A DNA stretch of 64,000 nt, taken from positions 52,887-116,886 of the forward strand of contig NZ_QAAE01000011.1 of the NCBI RefSeq assembly GCF_003046585.1. Direction: 5' to 3'. Both the position numbers and the translations under genes were made by a program. This stretch comes from Nitrosomonas aestuarii (lineage in GTDB: Bacteria > Pseudomonadota > Gammaproteobacteria > Burkholderiales > Nitrosomonadaceae). The notes below the pieces were generated by a model. The model was given only the letters and a program-made list of their open reading frames with translations. It did not search any database and was not told where the DNA came from. Of this stretch, positions 29,301-38,393 are shown piece after piece (the stretch's first letter is position 1; the number at the start of each line of letters is the position of its first letter).

Positions 29301-31763
29301 ATGACGGCCTTTCTCAGCAGCAAACACTTTCCGACTGACTCAAGCGGTGAAGACCAACATCTTGAAGATGTTCTAAATAATATTTTAGAACATGACTACA
29401 AAGGCAGCTTTTTTACAATGCTTGCCCAATATCAGCGTATTCTTGCTGACAACAATCAAAAGCTTATCTGGCCGGAAATTCATCAGAAACTTGAAACTTT
29501 GTTTAAATGCGGTAAAGCAGAAGTTTTAAGTGGTCCCATGATCGGTATACCCATCTCCATACGTGACAGCGATTACTTCAAACACAGTGACGAGTTAAAT
29601 ATAAATGAGCGCTCAGTTATCGCCAGTATTGAATGGATGGCTACTGCATGGAATGCAACCTATGCGGATACGGGTTTATGGATGGGTAAGACTTTTGAGC
29701 CTGTATCACGTGAGACGGTTGCTGAAAAAACGCATAATCACACTCAATCAATAAAAGCATATGATCCAACATTGACACGTATTGGGCGAAATTATTTCCG
29801 CGAACCACCCGATTCAAATTTTATTCAAGCCGTTGGTTTGCCTGCTTTAACAGAATTGTGGCATTTGAAAGATCGGCCGATGGATGCAGATACTAGAGGT
29901 TTTGATTGTAAACTTTTACCCGAAAATCTGACCAGGGAAAAAGTAATCCCTTACAGTAAAACAGGCGGGTATTTTCTGTGCAATTCTGGCAAATCGGTCG
30001 TGCCTGAAATGAACAGCAAGGATGTTTACCAACTGGATTATCGCTGGCCAGCATTGATGCCCAGTTATCCCATGACGTGCTTGATCGATGAAATAGTGCG
30101 TATTGATGACAGTATCTATCTGGGTCAATTGGTTTTTGCTACACGGCATTTCAGCCTTGGCAGTGTCCCGCTCCCCAACGGGAAAGTTATATCGATTGGA
30201 GAGGATTACCCAGAGCGTGGTTTATGGGAAAAAACCAAACGTATTTTGCAAATGGGGAGACAGGACGACGTGCATTATTACGGATATCAAAATAATGGTT
30301 TCTTTTTGATGGTTGATCCAGATTCTGCAGAAACATTTTATGCAGATGACGCTTTCCCACAATTGCGGCCACGTTCTGGTGAGATCGGTTTCCTTGAGCT
30401 TGGCTACGATCAGCTTGTAACGAATGCTGGCAGCCATGTTCCCATGACAGTTACTGCAAAACAGTCAAAGCAGTGGCCCGAAATTTCTGATTGGACCAAT
30501 GGTTGGAAACAGAGCGCTGCCGTCGAGCGCAAATTCACATCTTTTATTCTCGAAGAATCTCCATTGGAAGTACAGGATGAATATGTCGAAGACATGCTTC
30601 AAGACGGTGAATCAATACTCCAGATGCTGCAGCGTATCAGCTATGAAATTTCCGCACAAAACAATCCGCAAGATCAGTTAAAAAATTTTGAAAAGCTGAA
30701 CGCTCTGTTTCGTCGGGGCGTTGCCCCCACTGTTACAAATGGTCTTTTTCAGGGTAATGGTGAAATCGGCTTTAACTGTCGCCTAGATAGTGATGAAACA
30801 AACAGCTGGTATGGCGAACCGGTTCATAGCACCGGATTTGATTATTATCATGGCGCCACGCTTAATTTGCATTGTGGATTTACTGAAGGTTTTTCTATGG
30901 ATTCGACTGATCAGCAGAATGATAATGCACTTTTTCCCAGCGCACTGGCAAATATGCTGGATAATCATCCGCCACCAAATCTGCTCAACATGACATGGCA
31001 TTCTATTGGGAAATTCATTTTTCCCTGGGCCGGCAAATCGTTTGAAAAAATATCAGGGCGTAAGTTGAGTATGCTTCTGGATGAGAGCGACGATTTGGAT
31101 GACCGTTATCCTGAGCGTGTAGATACCCTTAAGTCATTTCTGGCCAGCCGACCACATTATAACCTTATTGAAAAAAACAAGGCGCACTTTTGGAAAGCTG
31201 ATGGCGTTTATGTAAAACATCTGAAAAGTGGTGCCTGGGATCAAGGCATGTCGGATGAAGATAAAACTTTTTGGGAACATGAAGCTGCCACACACTGGGT
31301 GGATGGTAATAATATTCAAGATAAACGTATTGTCGCTGCTGATCCGTTAATGCGCATTGTTGACATGAATTATCGCGTACCCGATGCGTCCTTTCTGGCC
31401 GCCGCCTCCGACGGACCATCACCCTTTGCAAGGCAGGGTTATATTTTTCTTGGTACAGATGACAGGGAATCTGTACTTCCGATGAATAATAACAAGAACA
31501 AAAAGAAAAAAGTTTTTCAGTTTCATTATCGGTTCCCAATGATTGGCGGTCCGACACCAATTGGTTATTGTCTTGATGAACTTGTTGAAATCGCAGATGG
31601 TCTTTATTTAGGGCAATTGATTTATTCGACAGCTTTGGGCTTGCCATTTCATTCATCGGTTGATTCGGATGAGTATAGATACCAGCTGTTTGGATATTTT
31701 CTTCTGCTCGATGATACGTGGCAGTATCACAGATTGGCGATCGGACTGGATACGCTGCAATAA
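29301..31763 (+). CDS. 820-residue protein of unknown family with internal tandem duplication, first gene of glycyl radical operon
   Basis: I do not recognise the family. There is no signal peptide or membrane helix. The protein is two diverged copies: KLETLFKCGKAEVLSG (from about residue 63) pairs with KLNALFRRGVAPTVTNG (about 465), and VYQLDYRWPALMPSYP followed by DEIVRIDDSIYLGQLVFAT (from about 242) pairs with VFQFHYRFPMIGGPTP and DELVEIADGLYLGQLIYST (from about 738). The second half has roughly 90 extra residues between the blocks. Both halves end in a GxFLL(M)-type beta strand. ATG at 29301 has a near-perfect ribosome-binding site. It precedes the glycyl radical enzyme by 21 bp, so it is probably co-expressed: a partner subunit, an enzyme acting on its product, or a substrate-binding protein. 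Confidence 0.8.
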   Translation: MTAFLSSKHFPTDSSGEDQHLEDVLNNILEHDYKGSFFTMLAQYQRILADNNQKLIWPEIHQKLETLFKCGKAEVLSGPMIGIPISIRDSDYFKHSDELNINERSVIASIEWMATAWNATYADTGLWMGKTFEPVSRETVAEKTHNHTQSIKAYDPTLTRIGRNYFREPPDSNFIQAVGLPALTELWHLKDRPMDADTRGFDCKLLPENLTREKVIPYSKTGGYFLCNSGKSVVPEMNSKDVYQLDYRWPALMPSYPMTCLIDEIVRIDDSIYLGQLVFATRHFSLGSVPLPNGKVISIGEDYPERGLWEKTKRILQMGRQDDVHYYGYQNNGFFLMVDPDSAETFYADDAFPQLRPRSGEIGFLELGYDQLVTNAGSHVPMTVTAKQSKQWPEISDWTNGWKQSAAVERKFTSFILEESPLEVQDEYVEDMLQDGESILQMLQRISYEISAQNNPQDQLKNFEKLNALFRRGVAPTVTNGLFQGNGEIGFNCRLDSDETNSWYGEPVHSTGFDYYHGATLNLHCGFTEGFSMDSTDQQNDNALFPSALANMLDNHPPPNLLNMTWHSIGKFIFPWAGKSFEKISGRKLSMLLDESDDLDDRYPERVDTLKSFLASRPHYNLIEKNKAHFWKADGVYVKHLKSGAWDQGMSDEDKTFWEHEAATHWVDGNNIQDKRIVAADPLMRIVDMNYRVPDASFLAAASDGPSPFARQGYIFLGTDDRESVLPMNNNKNKKKKVFQFHYRFPMIGGPTPIGYCLDELVEIADGLYLGQLIYSTALGLPFHSSVDSDEYRYQLFGYFLLLDDTWQYHRLAIGLDTLQ

Positions 31764-31784
31764 TCATATTGGAGGAAATACGTG

Positions 31785-34784
31785 ATGCAAACTTCAAATA
31801 TTAACCGGGGCGGCATACACATTGATCTTGAACATGGTACAGCTGATACAGCTGCCTTCAATGATAAAACAGCCAGTTATCCAATACCCAATGATGCGCC
31901 TGACAAAATCAGAACACTGAATGATTTGACACTGAGCCACATCAGTCTCAGTGATTTTCCGGTAGTGCAGGCATGGCGGAATCAGTTATTCGATCCTGAA
32001 TGGATACCGGAGGTCTGTGATGAATTGCCACGGCTACTAACAGAGTTTCTTCGCAAACCCAAGAACGATGCGTTGCCGCCCATCACCCAGCGTTCTCAGG
32101 CGTTGAAGCATATCTTCAGTCATAAAACTCCATTCGTCAAAAAAAGCGACTTGTTGCCGGGGCAAACGACAACAAGTTTTGTCGGACCGGTAGTGCATAT
32201 GGACATGAGTGGTTATTGTATTTGGCCGGAGCTGGATACGATTGCAACCAGATCTCAGAATCCTTTCAAAATCAAACCGAAGGTTGCCAAACGTTTTAAC
32301 GAGGAGATTTTCCCGTTTTGGCTCGAGCGACGCACTGTTCAGGAAGTTGCGCGTTATTCTGATTATGACACTGCAGATTATGCAAATGACCAAAGAGATA
32401 CGGTTGACGGTGGCATGGCGGATGATCAGCGATCAATCGATCCGCCGTTAAAAAAACGTGCCGGCGAAACGCCTAAATGTCAGGAATTGTTTGAACGGGT
32501 TGCCTTTTATCTGACCGACAAGGCAACCGCAGTATCCCATACCGCGCCAGATTTCGGTCGCATATTAAATTATGGTATGGATGCGTTGATTGCTCAACTG
32601 CGGCAGGATATCGCTAACGGTTCTGCTACAGGTATGACCGTTGATCAAAAAGAATTTGCTGAAGCAGTTATTGCTGTTTATGAGGGCGCTAAAATTTATG
32701 CCGAACATCTGGCTGAAGCTGCCGGACATGCCGGTAACAATGAATTGGCCAGAATTTGCCGCAGGGTTCCGGCTAAACCGGCAAAGACACTGGCGGAAGC
32801 GTTGACAGCAGTGTGGATATGCTATCACCTGTTACTGCAGGAAAATACTAATTTCGGCCTTTCACCAGGACGGCTGGATCAGACTCTGAATGATTTCTAT
32901 TTGAACGACTGGCAACAGCAGCCGGATGATGAAGCCAAAGCCGCTTATACCAAACATGCAGTTGAGTTGATGTGTCATTTCTTCCTGCGCTGTTCTGATC
33001 ATGTTCCTCTGTCTCCTGAAACTGCTGAAGTGTTATTTGCAGGCAGTGGCTCGAATCAGGCGTTAACTGTTGGTGGTACACGGTATGTCAACGGTAAAAC
33101 CGTTGATGCTGTCAATGACATGACGTATATCATCCTTAAGGCAACTGAAATGCTGTCCATCCGTGATCCCAATGTTCATGCACGTTATCATAAAGATGTA
33201 CACCATCGCGCCCCGGATGACACGCTCCTTGGTCCAGGCGAGATTTCCCCTTACTTGAAACGTATCTGTCAGGTTAATTTGATTACGCGTGCAACACCCG
33301 CACTACATGGTGATGTGCCCGTAATACACAGTATGGCCAACTATTATGCCCGACATGATCATGTCACTATGGAAGAGGCGTTGACTGATGCGCATGATTA
33401 TGCTTCTATCGGCTGCATCGAACAAAATTCAGATCATAAACACTACGGGCATACCGGTTCCACATTGCTGGTACTACCAGCTGTGCTCGAATTGGCCATG
33501 TTTGGCGGCAAGCACCGCAGTGACGGAATTGGCCGAAATGATCCGAATCTGTTCTACGGTAAAACGGAATATACTTCTTCGCCACTTAACGAGATGGACT
33601 CCATGCAGCAATTCATTGATAGTTTCCGCTTTCAACTCGATGAAATGGCACGGCATTGTGTTCAGTTCAATAATTATCTTGGGCGCACTCTGGCGAAGGT
33701 TCGTCCATCGCCATTACTGTCAGGACTTTTTGACGGACCTACAAACATACCCGGCGGCCACGGTGCAAAATTTCGCGATCTTTCATCAGGTGGCGCTAAA
33801 TATAATTCTTCCGGTGTGGCCATTATCGGGCTCGCAGATGTTATTGATTCTTTCTGCGTTATCGACGCGCTGGTATTTGGCGGAAAAATGACAGCTGATG
33901 AACTGGTTGCCGCGCTAAATGCTAATTTTGATCCGAAACGATTGCCTGCAAATAAGCAGACTGGCTTTCTCAAGACGTTGATTGAACTGATTAAAATGCA
34001 GTATCCTAATGACCGGCAGAATAAAACACGCATTACTATAAAACCTGAGCGCTTGCAGGAATGCATGGATTTGATTCGTGTTGCCCCCAAATATGGTGCG
34101 GGCGTGGATAAAACCCCAGGCGGTATTTTTAACAATGCTATGGCGGTTAAATATACCCATTTGCTGACCAGGATGATTCAGGATGTCTTTTTCAAATATC
34201 GCACGCATCGAGGCGGTCGCTATTTGACAGGTTACTGGAGTATGACCAATCATGCCGGCTTTGGAATGTTGTGTAAAGCAACTCCAAATGGGCGACTTGA
34301 CAACGCATCTTTTGCCAGTGGCATCACGCCTTGCCCAGGTATTGTCAAGGCTAACGGAGAGCCAGTGATGTTGCTGGATCACATGCTGTCTGTTGCCAGC
34401 GTCAATCCCGATACAGTGCAGAACGGATATACTTACAATCTGAGTCTGACACCCCGCGGTAAGGAATACTTTAATGAAGATACTGATTTGTTCGCAACGT
34501 ATATGAAAACATTTATGGACCAAGATGGCGTACTCGTTCAGCTTTGCGTTACTTCGATTGAAGATTTTATCGCTGCCGACAAAGCTGCCACAGCTGCGAG
34601 TCAGACAGGTGCTGGTGAAGCAGAACAGAAGGCGTTGGCCCCTTATAAGGATTTGATGATACGTGTAGCTGGCTATTCTGCTTACTATGTTACTTTGAGT
34701 CCGCAGATGCGGCAGGAAATAATTGATCGTGCCAATTTTGGCATGGAAAGCGGCATTGAACAGCATGAGGTAGCAGGAGTCTGA
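31785..34784 (+). CDS. glycyl radical enzyme of unassigned substrate
   Basis: A 999-residue protein of the pyruvate formate-lyase superfamily. The C-terminal glycyl radical motif RVAGYSAYYVTLSP has its glycine at about residue 963. The thiyl cysteine is at about residue 544 in ASIGCIEQNSD. The usual eliminase motif is GCVEP: here the Cys-x-Glu pair is kept but Pro is Gln, so a dehydratase/lyase-type reaction is plausible, while the tandem Cys-Cys of pyruvate formate-lyase is absent. It is 150-200 residues longer than common members, with an N-terminal extension of about 50 and an acidic insert near residues 195-235. The ATG at 31785 fits GGAGG at 31771; a GTG at 31782 is possible. The substrate is unknown. 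Confidence 0.92.
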   Translation: MQTSNINRGGIHIDLEHGTADTAAFNDKTASYPIPNDAPDKIRTLNDLTLSHISLSDFPVVQAWRNQLFDPEWIPEVCDELPRLLTEFLRKPKNDALPPITQRSQALKHIFSHKTPFVKKSDLLPGQTTTSFVGPVVHMDMSGYCIWPELDTIATRSQNPFKIKPKVAKRFNEEIFPFWLERRTVQEVARYSDYDTADYANDQRDTVDGGMADDQRSIDPPLKKRAGETPKCQELFERVAFYLTDKATAVSHTAPDFGRILNYGMDALIAQLRQDIANGSATGMTVDQKEFAEAVIAVYEGAKIYAEHLAEAAGHAGNNELARICRRVPAKPAKTLAEALTAVWICYHLLLQENTNFGLSPGRLDQTLNDFYLNDWQQQPDDEAKAAYTKHAVELMCHFFLRCSDHVPLSPETAEVLFAGSGSNQALTVGGTRYVNGKTVDAVNDMTYIILKATEMLSIRDPNVHARYHKDVHHRAPDDTLLGPGEISPYLKRICQVNLITRATPALHGDVPVIHSMANYYARHDHVTMEEALTDAHDYASIGCIEQNSDHKHYGHTGSTLLVLPAVLELAMFGGKHRSDGIGRNDPNLFYGKTEYTSSPLNEMDSMQQFIDSFRFQLDEMARHCVQFNNYLGRTLAKVRPSPLLSGLFDGPTNIPGGHGAKFRDLSSGGAKYNSSGVAIIGLADVIDSFCVIDALVFGGKMTADELVAALNANFDPKRLPANKQTGFLKTLIELIKMQYPNDRQNKTRITIKPERLQECMDLIRVAPKYGAGVDKTPGGIFNNAMAVKYTHLLTRMIQDVFFKYRTHRGGRYLTGYWSMTNHAGFGMLCKATPNGRLDNASFASGITPCPGIVKANGEPVMLLDHMLSVASVNPDTVQNGYTYNLSLTPRGKEYFNEDTDLFATYMKTFMDQDGVLVQLCVTSIEDFIAADKAATAASQTGAGEAEQKALAPYKDLMIRVAGYSAYYVTLSPQMRQEIIDRANFGMESGIEQHEVAGV

Positions 34785-34785
34785 T

Positions 34786-35436
34786 ATGCATGCAACGCTA
34801 CCAGCACTCCCGCAGGGAATTCATCAAATTCTGAAATCCGGACTGCAGTTAAGCGAAACCAGTAATGAACTGGCCGGATTAATTAAACGTGCGGAAGGAA
34901 AAATTCTTGCAAATGGCATGGCTGCATTGATTAAACTGGGTTTTGGCTTTCTAATCAGTGAAGGTTTAAGTGACAGTAAAGCCGCGCAGTCACAAGAATT
35001 TTTTCAAGACAATTTTGTCATCAAAGATCCCTGCACACCAGATGGTTTTCGCTATTATCAGGGGAAAATTCTGATTCGAACACGTAAACCTGAAGATGAC
35101 ATGAATGTGTTGATTCGGTTTTGTCCTGATCCGTCTGCATTGTATATTGATACGCCTATTGGTAAACGGTTTAACCCGTGTGCAATTGTCGATACAAAAG
35201 TGTTGAGTGAGTCAAAAGCAGATCAGATTGAACAAGATCCGGATAAAGTGGACCTGGTTATTCGCTTCAGGGATGCTAAAGCCATATTGAGTCTTGCTGA
35301 GCGACCCGATGTAGACGTTGTCCAGCTTTTACTTGAAAATTTGGTACAGATTACCGGTAACTTTGGCCATATGTTTAAGTTTGGTGCAATCGGTAAAAAT
35401 GTTCAGGCGTTAGTTGCGGATGCGTATGAACGATAA
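34786..35436 (+). CDS. 216-residue protein with SCP2-like C-terminus, glycyl radical operon
   Basis: No signal peptide or membrane helix. The C-terminal third (VDLVIRFRDAKAILSLAERP followed by LLENLVQITGNFGHMFKFGA) resembles the SCP2 sterol-carrier fold, in which a buried groove binds lipids; I judge this by pattern only. The middle holds FFQDNFVIKDPCTPDGFRYY. The gene starts one base after the glycyl radical enzyme stop and overlaps the activase, so all three are almost certainly co-translated. If the SCP2 relationship is right, the enzyme may act on a lipid or other hydrophobic molecule. Confidence 0.72.
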   Translation: MHATLPALPQGIHQILKSGLQLSETSNELAGLIKRAEGKILANGMAALIKLGFGFLISEGLSDSKAAQSQEFFQDNFVIKDPCTPDGFRYYQGKILIRTRKPEDDMNVLIRFCPDPSALYIDTPIGKRFNPCAIVDTKVLSESKADQIEQDPDKVDLVIRFRDAKAILSLAERPDVDVVQLLLENLVQITGNFGHMFKFGAIGKNVQALVADAYER

Positions 35437-36169
35437 AGGGCTGGTTTTCGACATCAAACGGGATGCCAGCGAAGATGGACCCGGAATTCGAACAACTGTT
35501 TTTTTCAAAGGGTGCCCGCTTTCTTGTATTTGGTGTCAAAATCCTGAAGGAAAGAAATTTTTACCTGAACCTGATGTGTATGGTAATCAGATCGGCACAT
35601 GGTACAGTACTAATGAACTTATGTATCGCTTGTTACAGGACAAACCTTTTTTTACATCAACGGGTGGCGGGGTTACACTTTCCGGTGGTGAACCTACATT
35701 ACAAATGGATTTTGCCGGTAGGTTGTTGCAGGCACTTAAACGTGAAGGCATTCATACTGCGCTGGAAACATCTGGTTTTTTTCCATATGAATCGTTTAAA
35801 GCAAAAATGTTGCCCTGGCTGGATTTGATATATTTTGACATTAAATTAATTGATGCTGCTGATAGCAAACAGTACTGTGGGCAATCCAACAAACATATTC
35901 TGGAAAATTTTTCACGATTAATCAAAGATGCGAGCATTCCGGTTATTCCCAGAATTCCATTGATTCCAGGAATTACTACAACGGAAAAAAACCTAAAGGA
36001 TATTGCTGCGTTTCTTAGGAAGCATGGAGTCAAATCGTGTGAATTGATGCCTTATAATCCTCTGTGGATTGATAAACTGCTTAAGCTCGGTATAGCGCCA
36101 GATTATAAGCGCAACAATTATATGACCCCTGCTGAACAAAAAGCCTGTGTCGACTGTTTTACACATTGA
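35426..36169 (+). CDS. glycyl radical enzyme activase (radical SAM)
   Basis: 247 residues. The radical-SAM cysteine triad is in FFKGCPLSCIWCQNPEG (CxxxCxxC), with the activase-typical GPGIRTTVF just before and the SAM-binding GGG/GGEPTLQ (TGGGVTLSGGEPTLQMDF) after. There is no room for the extra two-cluster ferredoxin domain found in many activases (CutD, HpdA), so it is the short PflA-like type. It would install the radical on the enzyme encoded two genes upstream. I chose ATG 35426 (MNDKGLVFDIKRDAS) over TTG 35414; it overlaps the preceding gene by 11 bp. Confidence 0.93.
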   Translation: MNDKGLVFDIKRDASEDGPGIRTTVFFKGCPLSCIWCQNPEGKKFLPEPDVYGNQIGTWYSTNELMYRLLQDKPFFTSTGGGVTLSGGEPTLQMDFAGRLLQALKREGIHTALETSGFFPYESFKAKMLPWLDLIYFDIKLIDAADSKQYCGQSNKHILENFSRLIKDASIPVIPRIPLIPGITTTEKNLKDIAAFLRKHGVKSCELMPYNPLWIDKLLKLGIAPDYKRNNYMTPAEQKACVDCFTH

Positions 36170-36204
36170 TCTGATAGTTATCGGCAAGAAAGATCAGAAC
36201 AAAT

Positions 36205-36223
36205 GCAAATGATTTTCATTATA
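36205..36223 (+). promoter_or_regulatory. Fur-box-like sequence upstream of the DUF211 gene
   Basis: GCAAATGATTTTCATTATA matches the general AAATGATTnTCATT pattern of Fur operators well, with the inverted-repeat core AATGAttttCATT. It lies 35 bp after the activase stop and 170 bp before the DUF211 start, so either iron control of the following gene or chance is possible. Confidence 0.45.
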
Positions 36224-36391
36224 CGATAATCTATGTGTTAATCTTGGCCGGATTCAATTTGCTGAAGCAAGGTGTTAATGCGTATTAGGCCGTAATCGGG
36301 CAATCGTTATCCCAATAACGACTAAGCGTTGCGATAAATCAAATTTTGATAGTGATATTGTCAATTACAACAACGTATTTGATATGCAGTT

Positions 36392-36661
36392 ATGATAAAA
36401 GTAAAACGTTTGGTGCTTGATGTGCTCAAGCCCCATCAACCCAATGGACTGGAATTCGCCAGTGCGCTAGCCGAACGATGTGGAAGCTGTCGTATTAAAT
36501 ATTGCGTTGTAGAAGTAGATGAACAAACTGAAACAACGCTACTGACCATTGATGGCGATGATATTCAATTTAACGTTGTAACAGAGGCCATTCGTTCAAT
36601 GGGTGCCACCATTCATAGCATTGATGAAGTTGACGTTGTGGGTTTGCAAACTGATACCTGA
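36392..36661 (+). CDS. DUF211 domain protein
   Basis: 89 residues, ferredoxin-like fold of DUF211 proteins: IKVKRLVLDVLKPHQPNGLE at the start and the repeated acidic ending GATIHSIDEVDVVG. The family is common in archaea and scattered in bacteria; no function is established. It has two cysteines near the middle (CGSCRIKYC). It follows the radical-enzyme operon by 222 bp with its own Fur-like site, so it is likely a separate unit. Confidence 0.85.
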   Translation: MIKVKRLVLDVLKPHQPNGLEFASALAERCGSCRIKYCVVEVDEQTETTLLTIDGDDIQFNVVTEAIRSMGATIHSIDEVDVVGLQTDT

Positions 36662-36788
36662 TTATTGCGTCTTTCAAAAACCTGTTAAAGCGATTCTTTT
36701 TTCTGGTTTTTTTGTTTCATTTGACTTTCCCATCCTGCAAACTTTAGTAAAATAGACAGTACATTTAAATTAAAACAAAAGAGTGAAT

Positions 36789-38249
36789 ATGTCAGAAATA
36801 GTTGACGTTGCCGTAATTGGCGGCGGACCGGGCGGTTATGTTGCAGCAATACGCTGTGCGCAGTTGGGGCTGAATACGGTGTGTATTGATGCATGGAAAA
36901 ATTCGAAAGGGCGTGCCAGCTTGGGCGGTACTTGTCTTAATGTTGGATGTATTCCTTCTAAAGCATTGCTGGAGTCGTCCGAACAATTTTTTCAGATTAA
37001 ACATAAGGCCTCTGCACATGGCATTCAAGTGGATGGCGCCACAGTTGACGTGCCTGCGATGATTTCAAGAAAAGACAAAATTGTGACGACTTTTACAGCG
37101 GGAATTACGTCGCTGTTCAAGAAAAACAAAGTCAAATCAATTCACGGCACAGGAAAGCTACTTAAACGCTCTAAAACTGATGAGGCTTGGCATATAGAAG
37201 TCAAGGGCAATGATGATACCCAGACTGTTCAGGCCAGGCATGTGATAGTGGCGACAGGTTCTGTGCCGCGCCAACTCCCTATGGTTGAAATTGATAATGA
37301 AAGAATACTGGATAATGCCGGTGCATTATCGTTATCTGAAGCACCAGAACGCCTCGGCGTAATCGGTGCTGGCGTAATTGGTCTGGAAATGGGCAGCGTT
37401 TGGCGCAGATTGGGTTCGGAAGTCACCATATTGGAAGCGATGCCTGAATTTCTGATGGCTGCTGATGAACAGATTGCAAAAGAAGCTAAAAAAATCTTTT
37501 CCAAGGAACCTGGTTTAGCAATTCATACAGGTATTGAAATAAAATCGATCAAGGCAAGCAAAAAAAGTGTAATCGTTAACTATCAGGATGCAGACGGTGG
37601 CACGCAAAAATTGGAAGTCGATAAATTAATTGTTGCCGTGGGGCGTACACCGAATACATCAGATTTAGGAACAGATGAAAATGACCTTAACTTGGATGAA
37701 CGTGGTTTTATTGAAGTGGATGAATATTGTCGCACCAATTTGACTAATGTTTTTGCTGTAGGTGATGTGGTGCGCGGCCCCATGCTGGCGCACAAAGCTT
37801 CGGAAGAGGGTATAGCTGTTGCTGAAATGATTATAGCAAGCGAAAAAGGGAATAATCAGGAAACTGAAGCCGTCAGCTTTAATACTATTCCTTGGGTAAT
37901 TTATACTTCGCCCGAAATTGCCTGGGTAGGTAAAAATGAACAAGAGCTCAAGAAAGCAGGTATTGCCTATAAAGCAGGACAATTTCCTTTTATTGCCAAT
38001 GGTCGTGCACGCGCCATGAATGCTCCGGCTGGATTTGTCAAAGTATTGGCAGACGCTGAAAGTGACCGCATACTAGGCATTCACATGATCGGTCCACATG
38101 TGTCTGAATTAATCTCTGAAGCAGTAACGGCAATGGAATTTTTTGCCAGTAGTGAAGATATTGCTCGCATTGTACATGCGCATCCTTCATTATCTGAAGT
38201 CATACATGAGGCTGCACTAGCCGTGAACAATCGTGCCGTGCATATCTAA
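36789..38249 (+). CDS. lpd: dihydrolipoyl dehydrogenase
   Basis: An FAD flavoprotein (E3) reoxidising dihydrolipoamide for the 2-oxoacid dehydrogenase or glycine-cleavage complexes. The 486 residues show the FAD site [17 protein letters not shown], the redox disulfide [15 protein letters not shown], the NAD site [16 protein letters not shown], and the C-terminal [13 protein letters not shown] with the catalytic His-Glu. I take the ATG at 36789 rather than the GTG at 36783. No E1/E2 genes are adjacent. A very long palindrome follows its stop. Confidence 0.95.
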   Translation: MSEIVDVAVIGGGPGGYVAAIRCAQLGLNTVCIDAWKNSKGRASLGGTCLNVGCIPSKALLESSEQFFQIKHKASAHGIQVDGATVDVPAMISRKDKIVTTFTAGITSLFKKNKVKSIHGTGKLLKRSKTDEAWHIEVKGNDDTQTVQARHVIVATGSVPRQLPMVEIDNERILDNAGALSLSEAPERLGVIGAGVIGLEMGSVWRRLGSEVTILEAMPEFLMAADEQIAKEAKKIFSKEPGLAIHTGIEIKSIKASKKSVIVNYQDADGGTQKLEVDKLIVAVGRTPNTSDLGTDENDLNLDERGFIEVDEYCRTNLTNVFAVGDVVRGPMLAHKASEEGIAVAEMIIASEKGNNQETEAVSFNTIPWVIYTSPEIAWVGKNEQELKKAGIAYKAGQFPFIANGRARAMNAPAGFVKVLADAESDRILGIHMIGPHVSELISEAVTAMEFFASSEDIARIVHAHPSLSEVIHEAALAVNNRAVHI

Positions 38250-38290
38250 CATTAAGAGAGTTCTCTGCAATCGGGATTGGCAAGTTGTAG

Positions 38291-38348
38291 AAAAACGGCT
38301 GTCAATAAAGTTATTGATTAATCAATAACTTTATTGACAGCCGTTTTT
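38291..38348. terminator. perfect 58-bp palindrome, bidirectional terminator between convergent genes
   Basis: Arms 38291-38318 and 38321-38348 are exact reverse complements with a two-base TA centre, beginning AAAAACGGCTGTC and ending with GACAGCCGTTTTT. The A- and T-runs on the two flanks and position between lpd and a convergent minus-strand gene fit a bidirectional rho-independent terminator. The arm length is unusually long for one. Confidence 0.75.
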
Positions 38349-38393
38349 ATGCCTATTAGCTGTCCTAAAATATAAAAAAATAAATCGTGCAGC

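Noticed and set aside
36304..36321. Small hairpin TCGTTAT-CCCA-ATAACGA before the DUF211 gene as a terminator
   Set aside because: Only seven AT-rich pairs and no T-run follows.
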